Source: a virus. Taken from it: a stretch of 22,094 nucleotides of DNA. Position 1 is the stretch's first letter. The number at the start of each line of letters is the position of its first letter. Under the pieces are notes generated by a model. The model did not search any database, was not told the origin of the DNA, and saw only the letters and a program-made list of their open reading frames with translations. Below are positions 14,170-18,957 of this stretch, in pieces. Location of the stretch: positions 1 to 22,094 of the IMG/VR virus record IMGVR_UViG_3300036046_000036. One strand, given 5' to 3'. The translations under genes and the position numbers were made by a program.

Positions 14170-14197
14170 GACCGCGAGTTTGGAGGGGTGCCGTTCG

Positions 14198-14221
14198 GGG
14201 GTCTTTTGAACTCGTTCAGAA
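14198..14221 (-). promoter_or_regulatory. Late-operon element, copy 2 (upstream of lysis operon)
   Basis: This matches 5460-5483 with only two differences. The core on the plus strand is TGAACTCGTTCA (14207-14218), with inverted 5-bp arms TGAAC/GTTCA, flanked by GGGGTC and GAA. It lies 28 nt before the first late gene, the place of the Mu Plys late promoter. The two base changes leave both arms of the inverted repeat intact, which argues for selection on a dimeric protein site. No good sigma-70 hexamers are seen around it, as expected for an activator-dependent promoter. Confidence 0.6.
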
Positions 14222-14297
14222 GCGCTTCGCGCGCGCGTGGGCGTACATTGCGTGGGCTGAGTGACCGTTCTGAATCACCCCCCCACGGAGGCACGCC

Positions 14298-14309
14298 ATG
14301 AAGTTCTAA
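14298..14309 (+). other. Mini-ORF MKF-stop with a strong Shine-Dalgarno
   Basis: ATG AAG TTC TAA at 14298-14309 is preceded by GGAGG (14287-14291) at a good 6-nt spacing, and is followed 30 nt later by the 14340-14361 hairpin. It is either the leftover start of a gene cut off by recombination, or a translated minigene or leader on a short plus-strand RNA. No clear plus-strand promoter is visible. The rest of the 14170-14398 gap holds the late element, this mini-ORF and the terminator, with no other gene. Confidence 0.35.
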
Positions 14310-14339
14310 TCCCAGATTGACCTAGCTGTGTGCAGTAAA

Positions 14340-14361
14340 AAACGGCCCAAATGGGCCGTTT
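14340..14361 (-). terminator. Intrinsic terminator of the lysogeny operon (possibly bidirectional)
   Basis: A perfect 10-bp stem AAACGGCCCA / TGGGCCGTTT with an AA loop. Read leftward it ends in a run of T (six consecutive A on the plus strand at 14337-14342), a textbook rho-independent terminator. It lies 37 nt after the stop of the 243-aa gene, so it ends the repressor transcript before the lysis genes. Read rightward it is followed by TTTCGTTTT and could also work. Confidence 0.9.
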
Positions 14362-14398
14362 CGTTTTGCATTTTAACAATCGATTATCTGCATTAAAC

Positions 14399-15130
14399 CT
14401 AAGCTGGGGCAGCGATGAACCATACTCCAGCCCTATCGTCAGCAATCAGGCTGAATCGTACCCCGTTGACGATCTCCGCTGCGGGGGCTCCATGCTGCGT
14501 TGTGGCGCGTCGTTCAAGACGACCCAACATCTCAGCGGCATCTGCGTGCGGCATCTCTACCAGAGCGGTGATCCAAACACGGCAAAGCATAAGGAAGTCA
14601 GCACCACGAAGCTCACTTTGATCTGTTCCAGAGGCCAGAATGACGGAAACATCATTTACCAGTCGATCATCTTTGCCAATTGTGGCGACTATGGCATGCC
14701 TGAAGATACCTGTCTTAGCACGTATCATGTCCCGTTCCGCACCCTCAACCATGGTATGCGACCGAATGATGTAGGCCGCATCAATCGTCTCGCGCTGCTT
14801 GTCCGGGGCTTCTATCACTGACATCAGATCTAGACGGCTCAACTCGTAGCGAGCAAAAAGCTCTTCAGCGGGGATGTTCAGACTGGCAATCGTTTTCTTC
14901 GGTGAAACATGGCTGCCAGTAGGCATAGGGGATTTAACGGCAACCGGTTCCTTGGCAGGTTTGGGTCTGCTGTCTACCCAAATGCTCAATCCCAAGCCAA
15001 AGATCGCAACAGTTATCAGGAAACCACCTCCTCCCGCGATGATATGCGTCGCACCTCTTTTCCTGGCGAATACCCATACCCCAGCCCAAATGCCAGTGAA
15101 AGCAGCCAAAACACCTAGTGCGATATACAT
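14399..15130 (-). CDS. Predicted membrane protein of unknown function (lysogeny operon, 243 aa)
   Basis: Two N-terminal transmembrane helices (residues about 2-22, IALGVLAAFTGIWAGVWVFA, and about 31-51, IAGGGGFLITVAIFGLGLSI) are followed by a Pro/Lys-rich linker and a soluble domain of about 170 residues (LNIPAEELFARYELSRLDLM, GIFRHAIVATIGKDDRLVND, GADFLMLCRVWITALVEMPH). GGAG lies 5 nt before the ATG. I do not recognise the family. It overlaps the 216-aa gene by 16 nt and is the last gene before the terminator, so it would be expressed with the repressor in the lysogen. A role in superinfection exclusion or host-membrane modification is inferred from position only. The region looks less GC-rich than the late genes. 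Confidence 0.82.
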   Translation of the reverse strand: MYIALGVLAAFTGIWAGVWVFARKRGATHIIAGGGGFLITVAIFGLGLSIWVDSRPKPAKEPVAVKSPMPTGSHVSPKKTIASLNIPAEELFARYELSRLDLMSVIEAPDKQRETIDAAYIIRSHTMVEGAERDMIRAKTGIFRHAIVATIGKDDRLVNDVSVILASGTDQSELRGADFLMLCRVWITALVEMPHADAAEMLGRLERRATTQHGAPAAEIVNGVRFSLIADDRAGVWFIAAPA

Positions 15131-15765
15131 AAACGCTCCAGCACTACTCTGACTCGTCGCGCAGCCATGACTGGCCGTGCCATATGTATGGCCGTCATCA
15201 TCAGGCTAATGCCCATGGCAATCATGGCCGCAATCCATGCGAGTTGCTCTGGTGTAGCACTGGAGCCCTTGAGCGCCTGCGGTAAGCACGCGCCGAACAA
15301 GAGCACAGCTGCGCCAATCACGGCGGTCAGCATCGGGAAAAAGATGTCGTACCAGGCGATTTTGACGGCTAATCGGCCATCCTTCTCCAGTACCAGGTTC
15401 AGGTTATTCCAGGCCCGTGTGATGTCGTCCGGTCGGATCGAACCATCGCCGAACAGCAGATACAGCTGTTCCCGCTCTTTGCGATAGGCGCGCATTCTGG
15501 TGCGCTCATAAAACTGTTCATAACGGAACTGTTCTTCCAGCGCATCGGCGTGCAGATCACGGATCGGCACCTCCATGGTTGCCAATACCCGCACCTGTTC
15601 CCGCATCTGGTCGCGGGCACCGCCAGCCAGGGAACTCAGGCCGAGCTGCTCACCACTGACATGCAGATTAATCTTTTCAATGTTGTAGTGAGTTATCGGC
15701 CCATGGTTGTTGATGTCGCGCCATGCGGCTTGGCTACCCTTTGTTGCCTTTACTTCCCTGCTCAT
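15115..15765 (-). CDS. Predicted membrane protein with coiled coil, unknown function (lysogeny operon, 216 aa)
   Basis: Start at ATG 15765, with GGGGG about 5 nt upstream, inside the 3' end of the repressor gene (32-nt overlap). The N-terminal 40 residues (REVKATKGSQAAWRDINNHG, THYNIEKINLHVSG) resemble the repressor's own tail. Residues about 55-120 are a charged helix (EQFRYEQFYERTRMRAYRKE), and two transmembrane helices follow at about 139-161 (WYDIFFPMLTAVIGAAVLLF) and 175-195 (LAWIAAMIAMGISLMMTAIH), with a short basic C-terminus. No known family is recognised. The operon position with the repressor suggests a lysogenic-conversion or exclusion protein acting with the next membrane protein. 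Confidence 0.82.
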   Translation of the reverse strand: MSREVKATKGSQAAWRDINNHGPITHYNIEKINLHVSGEQLGLSSLAGGARDQMREQVRVLATMEVPIRDLHADALEEQFRYEQFYERTRMRAYRKEREQLYLLFGDGSIRPDDITRAWNNLNLVLEKDGRLAVKIAWYDIFFPMLTAVIGAAVLLFGACLPQALKGSSATPEQLAWIAAMIAMGISLMMTAIHMARPVMAARRVRVVLERLCISH

Positions 15766-16180
15766 CTTTCCCCCTGGTTTCAATATTGAAGACACCGCCC
15801 CAGGCGGCTTGTGCACCGCTCTTCGCCTTTACGACTTGTTTTGTTGATCCTGATGGCTGGGTAGTGTTTTCACCACCCAACATCATGAATGCCAGCATCC
15901 GCTTCTTGGTGGCCGCGTCGAGTGCGCGGTAGCCGTCCAATAGCACCTGTTCATCTGCAGATAGCAGCTCCGCGCTGCCCACTCCTGAGCCAGTTAACAC
16001 CCAGGCCGGGTCCACCTTAAATATCTCTTTCAAGGCGAGCAAAGACCCTCCGTCTGGAAGAGCCTCATCACTCTCCCAGCGTGTAATCGTCTTGCGATTC
16101 ACCCCAAGCAATTCTGCGAATTCACCTACTCCGCGCGTGCCGCGAGTGTGGCGAATACGTTGCCCAACCGTTTGGGACAT
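15734..16180 (-). CDS. Lysogeny repressor, XRE-type helix-turn-helix
   Basis: Start at ATG 16180 (AGGGG about 5 nt upstream) gives 148 aa. A longer frame to 16225 would place the operator palindrome inside the gene and is rejected. Residues about 5-60 are a lambda-repressor-like domain (GQRIRHTRGTRGVGEFAELL, GVNRKTITRWESDEALPDGG), then ALKEIFKVDPAWVLTGSG, the typical close of Cro/CI HTH domains. The C-terminal half is short and lacks an S24 peptidase Ser-Lys pair, so SOS-triggered self-cleavage is unlikely. It sits beside the palindromic operator and divergent to the early operon, so it most likely represses early transcription and may regulate itself. Confidence 0.9.
   Translation of the reverse strand: MSQTVGQRIRHTRGTRGVGEFAELLGVNRKTITRWESDEALPDGGSLLALKEIFKVDPAWVLTGSGVGSAELLSADEQVLLDGYRALDAATKKRMLAFMMLGGENTTQPSGSTKQVVKAKSGAQAAWGGVFNIETRGKDEQGSKGNKG
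16172..16179. promoter_or_regulatory. Extra repressor half-site overlapping the repressor start
   Basis: TTGGGACA here repeats the arm of the 16195-16216 palindrome in the same orientation and covers the repressor start codon. Together with CCCAA at 16163-16167 it forms a second, outward-facing dyad CCCAA-CCGT-TTGGG. It may be a weak secondary operator for autoregulation. Confidence 0.45.
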
Positions 16181-16189
16181 AAAAACCCC

Positions 16190-16218
16190 TTTACATTGGG
16201 ACATTTGTGTCCCAATAT
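16190..16218 (+). promoter_or_regulatory. Possible rightward early promoter
   Basis: TTTACA (16190-16195; 5 of 6 to the -35 consensus) is followed after 17 bp by CAATAT (16213-16218; a weak -10). The operator palindrome fills the spacer, which would make repression direct. This is a weak promoter match, and the resulting leader before the first early gene would be about 160 nt. I see no better early promoter nearer to 16386. Confidence 0.35.
16195..16216. promoter_or_regulatory. Repressor operator, 22-bp palindrome
   Basis: ATTGGGACA-TTTG-TGTCCCAAT: perfect 9-bp arms around a 4-bp centre, located 15 bp upstream of the repressor start codon. The size fits a dimeric XRE-family repressor. The same half-site recurs at 16172-16179. 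Confidence 0.75.
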
Positions 16219-16300
16219 TCACCACATCGAAACGCGGATCACCTCGTTAGACCACAAAGCAAAGCGCCATGACTGCCATCACAGAACGCCCTGCTGCTAC

Positions 16301-16325
16301 ATCCGCTCCGCCGAGGTGAGCGGAT
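16301..16325. repeat. Inverted repeat in the early leader
   Basis: ATCCGCTC and GAGCGGAT form perfect 8-bp arms around a 9-nt loop, in the untranslated stretch between the operator and the first early gene. It is not followed directly by a T-run, so it is not a normal terminator. It could be an operator for an early regulator or an RNA hairpin. The rest of 16217-16385 shows no gene. Confidence 0.4.
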
Positions 16326-16385
16326 CGCCCATCGCAACTCATTCAGCTTTTTCTAATAACTTCAATTTACCACAGGCCAGCGAGC

Positions 16386-16619
16386 ATGAAACACCCACAG
16401 GAACTGCCCGTTATCCCATATCCCCAAACCCCGAAAACCGCGCATGCCTGGTTCTTCAGCCACGGTATCTGCATCAGCGACTGGTGTCGGGCACACCAAT
16501 TGGAACGTATGGCGGTAGTGGATCTGCTGCGCGGCAAGCGCAAGGGTTGCCGTGGCAATGCTCACCGCGCTGCCGTGGCACTGGGCCTGAAGGCCGCCCC
16601 TGAAAAACTGGCCGCATAA
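16386..16619 (+). CDS. BcepMu gp16-family DNA-binding protein
   Basis: The 77-aa product has a signature of the phage-associated BcepMu gp16 family: 'FFSHGICISDWCRAHQLERM' followed by VVDLLRGKRKGCRGNAHRAA and VALGLKAAP, a helix-turn-helix with a basic 'GRRKG.RG.AH.AAVALGLK'-type end. It is the first early gene and is divergent from the repressor, the place of Ner/Cro-type regulators, so it may turn down the repressor or early promoter. The Shine-Dalgarno before the ATG is weak. A longer overlapping plus-strand frame from 16148 crosses the operator region and is not credible. Confidence 0.85.
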   Translation: MKHPQELPVIPYPQTPKTAHAWFFSHGICISDWCRAHQLERMAVVDLLRGKRKGCRGNAHRAAVALGLKAAPEKLAA

Positions 16620-16663
16620 GGGGTTGAACATGGCTAAGCCAATTCCTCAGCCCGGTTTTGACA

Positions 16664-16924
16664 TCACGGGCTTTCTGCTGGGTGCGCTGCCATTGGGCGC
16701 AGGTTTCGCGCCTCATCCAACTGCCCAGCCAGGAAGCACAGCGTCTCCTGAGCGGCTTGGCGGCAAGGCACTGCAGGAAAACTATCCGCTCTCTGTGCCA
16801 GCAGCCCGCATAGCGTCTGCCCATCAATCACCCCCTGCATCTCCAGCAGCGCAACTAGGCGCAGATACGCATCCGCCAGGCCAGCGATCTGGCCGGGAAG
16901 TTGATTGAAGTCGTGATCGTTCAT
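16664..16924 (-). CDS. Antisense 86-aa helical protein inside the early region, unknown function
   Basis: The minus-strand frame from ATG 16924 has AGGAG 8 nt upstream and encodes MNDHDFNQLPGQIAGLADAY, LRLVALLEMQGVIDGQTLCG, LLAQRADSFPA and ETLCFLAGQLDEARNLRP. This is a regular amphipathic all-helical protein with no low-complexity shadow character. It fills a gap in the plus-strand early operon, where the only opposing ORF (16630-16908) has Pro/Ser-rich, shadow-like content. It would be transcribed against the early operon. The family is not recognised with certainty; small helical proteins of this look occur in related prophages. Confidence 0.68.
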   Translation of the reverse strand: MNDHDFNQLPGQIAGLADAYLRLVALLEMQGVIDGQTLCGLLAQRADSFPAVPCRQAAQETLCFLAGQLDEARNLRPMAAHPAESP

Positions 16925-17032
16925 GTCGGTGCTCCTGTTTTCGATGGGTGCATTGTCATCACGGCCACGTCGGCCCGATAGGCCGAAAGCGGATTTTTGA
17001 TTGGAAGCGGTAAGGAAAAGGGACTTCCAGAG

Positions 17033-17503
17033 ATGAAGACAAATTGGAAAACAGTGCAGCCGAACAGCTTGCTGCATGCCCTGCGCCTGTCGAAAGACTT
17101 CGCCCGCGAGCGGCACAACCTCTCGGTTGAACGCATTGCGGACAGGATGGGTATCGGCGCAGACCTGCTCTACAAGTGGCTGGCAAATGGCCGCCTTCCG
17201 GCCATCCTCATCCCCAACTACGAGACGGTGTGCGGCTGCCACTTTGTCAGCCAATGGCTGGCCATGTCGGCCGGAAAGCTGGTGATCGACATCCCGGCTG
17301 GCCGCAATGCCGGCGCCCGCGATGTGCATCGCCTGCAGGGCCTGCTGAACGACGCAGCCGGCCAGATCATCAAGTTTGCCGAAGGCGCGAGCGATGCCGC
17401 CACGACCCTGGCCGCCATCCTGGCGGGCATGGCCGGCCTGGCCTGGCACAAAACCAACATCGAAAAGCATGTCCAGCCCGAGCTGGCTTTTACGGAGGAA
17501 TGA
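17033..17503 (+). CDS. Phage CII-like regulatory protein (Phage_CP76 type)
   Basis: ATG 17033 gives 156 aa; a TTG at 16997 is possible but adds an unlikely tail. The N-terminal half has a helix-turn-helix (LSVERIADRMGIGADLLYKW, then LANGRLPAILIPNYETVCGC) followed by HFVSQWLAMSAGKLVIDIPA, the typical core of the phage regulatory protein CII (CP76) family. The C-terminal half is helical (RLQGLLNDAAGQIIKFAEGA, AAILAGMAGLAWHKTNIEKH). It is likely a transcription regulator of the lysis-lysogeny choice or early genes. It ends with an ATGA overlap at the next gene, and that gene's GGAGG lies inside its last codons. Confidence 0.82.
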   Translation: MKTNWKTVQPNSLLHALRLSKDFARERHNLSVERIADRMGIGADLLYKWLANGRLPAILIPNYETVCGCHFVSQWLAMSAGKLVIDIPAGRNAGARDVHRLQGLLNDAAGQIIKFAEGASDAATTLAAILAGMAGLAWHKTNIEKHVQPELAFTEE

Positions 17504-17505
17504 GC

Positions 17506-17697
17506 ATGTCGCCCGATTTCATCATCAGCCACGCCTACGCCAGGCACGTACCGGACATGGAGCGCGGCTTCACCATCCAGACCAACTATGGCGATCTGAC
17601 CATTGAGTCCAGCGAAGCCGAACCGTTTCAGACCCTGCTGCGCAAGACCCTGGAAGCCCGTTTGACCAAGCTGAACGCCGAGACCGGCAATGAGTAA
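17506..17697 (+). CDS. Small early protein of unknown function (63 aa)
   Basis: ATG 17506 is preferred to ATG 17500 because GGAGG (17494-17498) is then 7 nt away. The product (SPDFIISHAYARHVPDMERG, FTIQTNYGDLTIESSEAEPF, QTLLRKTLEARLTKLNAETG) looks like a small alpha/beta fold. It overlaps the following gene by 8 nt, so the chain is probably translationally coupled. I do not recognise the family. Confidence 0.75.
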   Translation: MSPDFIISHAYARHVPDMERGFTIQTNYGDLTIESSEAEPFQTLLRKTLEARLTKLNAETGNE

Positions 17698-17998
17698 GGG
17701 CCAAACCATCAGCAGCGGCATCCGCATCCTGCGCGTCTTCAAAGCCCTGGGCGGCCATGCAATCACCGGCATCAGCGTTACCGAGCTGGCCAACCTGGTC
17801 GGCGATTCGCCCACAAACGTGGTGCGTGCGCTGAACACCCTGCTGGAAGAAGGCATGGCCACCAAGCTGGACAACGGCCGCTATGCCCACAGCGTGGCCG
17901 TGCTGCAGATCGCCTTCCGTCACTCCGAACATATCAACCGCCTGCAAGGCCGTATCGGTGAGCTGCAACAGCGCATCGCAGCCGGCGCACAACATTAA
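17690..17998 (+). CDS. IclR-like winged-helix DNA-binding protein
   Basis: A 102-aa protein with an IclR-type N-terminal domain only: 'SSGIRILRVFKALGGHAITG', 'ISVTELANLVGDSPTNVVRA' (helix-turn-helix), then LNTLLEEGMATKLDNGRYAH (wing), followed by a C-terminal helix 'HINRLQGRIGELQQRIAAGA' that could dimerise. It lacks the effector-binding domain of host IclR regulators. Stand-alone domains of this sort occur in the early operon of Mu-like phages. Its target is unknown; early gene or transposase control is likely. Confidence 0.82.
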   Translation: MSKGQTISSGIRILRVFKALGGHAITGISVTELANLVGDSPTNVVRALNTLLEEGMATKLDNGRYAHSVAVLQIAFRHSEHINRLQGRIGELQQRIAAGAQH

Positions 17999-18007
17999 GA
18001 GGTCAAC

Positions 18008-18955
18008 ATGGCTCGTAAACCGCTTCCACCCATAGAGCACATTGCCCCCACCGACGCTGGCATCAGCCTGCCTGAAATGGCCGCCCAGGATGTTCGCGTC
18101 CGTCAAGCCATCAGCGCACAGGATGCCACCATCCGCGCAGTAGCCACCCAGCTCGGCTACCAGCTGCCGGCCGACTGCACCGACCCTGACCTGATTCAGC
18201 GTGACATTGCAGCAAATATGCGTCGCAGTGTGGAAGCCTGCCTGGAAGTGGGGCGCGGCCTGCGGGTGCTAAAAGAAGCCTGTGAGCACGGGCAGTTCAT
18301 GACGCGGTTGGAGGTTCTGGGAATAGAAACCCGCGTGGCGCAACGGTTCATGGCATCTGCAGTCAAGTTTGCAAATGCGGCGTCAACGCCGCTTTTGAAG
18401 GCTGTCGGCAACCAGACCAAGCTGTTCGAGATGCTGGTCCTCGACGATGAGCAGATCGAAGAACTGGAGCTGCACGGCCAGACCGGCGAACTGAAGCTCG
18501 ACGATATTGCCACCATGAGCGTGAAGGAGCTGCGCGCCGCCCTACGCACCGAGCGCCAAGAGGCCCAGGAAAAGCAAACCAACATCGAACGCCTGATTGA
18601 GCAGAAGCAGCTTCGCGCCGATCAACTGGCCGACGAGCTGGACCAGATCAAGGCAGGCGGTAAGGACGCGGAAGCAGCACTGCAGCTGGCCACCGAGGCC
18701 GACTTCCAGAACCGCCTGTTTGCCGCGCAGCAGCAGGTGCTGGCCGCCCATCGCGAGCTGGCCCAGGTGGTGGCCGACTGCCTGGTCGAGCCGACTGAAA
18801 GCCGCCAGACCCTTGCCGAAACCACCGTGCAGTGGGTGTTCCAGAACATCAACGAGATCGCCCTCACGCACGAAATCCTCGTCGATTTCAAGGCCATCGT
18901 CGTCCCTGAATGGATGCGCACGCTGTACGGCCTCGACCAGCCGGTGGAGGCATAA
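18008..18955 (+). CDS. DUF3102-like coiled-coil protein, early operon (315 aa)
   Basis: The N-terminal half (about residues 70-125) has RRSVEACLEVGRGLRVLKEA, CEHGQFMTRLEVLGIETRVA, QRFMASAVKFANA, a pattern like DUF3102 and related phage proteins ('G..L...K....HG.F..W.......R....ym'). Residues about 180-260 are a long coiled coil (ELRAALRTERQEAQEKQTNI, EQKQLRADQLADELDQIKAG). The gene comes directly before transposase A, so a role in replication or transposition, perhaps as a DNA-binding organiser, is plausible. AGAGG lies 5 nt before the ATG. Confidence 0.8.
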   Translation: MARKPLPPIEHIAPTDAGISLPEMAAQDVRVRQAISAQDATIRAVATQLGYQLPADCTDPDLIQRDIAANMRRSVEACLEVGRGLRVLKEACEHGQFMTRLEVLGIETRVAQRFMASAVKFANAASTPLLKAVGNQTKLFEMLVLDDEQIEELELHGQTGELKLDDIATMSVKELRAALRTERQEAQEKQTNIERLIEQKQLRADQLADELDQIKAGGKDAEAALQLATEADFQNRLFAAQQQVLAAHRELAQVVADCLVEPTESRQTLAETTVQWVFQNINEIALTHEILVDFKAIVVPEWMRTLYGLDQPVEA

Positions 18956-18957
18956 CC

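Noticed and set aside
16148-16603. Plus-strand 151-aa ORF spanning the operator and first early gene
   Set aside because: It crosses the operator and leader region and overlaps the gp16-family gene in another frame; the product has no recognisable domain.
16624-16908. Plus-strand ORF of up to 94 aa following the gp16-like gene, with AAGGGG before an ATG at 16630
   Set aside because: The ribosome site is attractive, but after about 30 residues the product becomes Pro/Ser/Ala-rich with no structure. The opposite strand carries a coherent helical protein with its own AGGAG. I keep it only as an alternative.
16970-16999. Stem TCGGCC-CGATA-GGCCGA followed by a TTTTT stretch, as a possible early terminator
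   Set aside because: The T-run is separated from the stem by seven bases and the stem is only 6 bp, so it does not meet the usual form of an intrinsic terminator.
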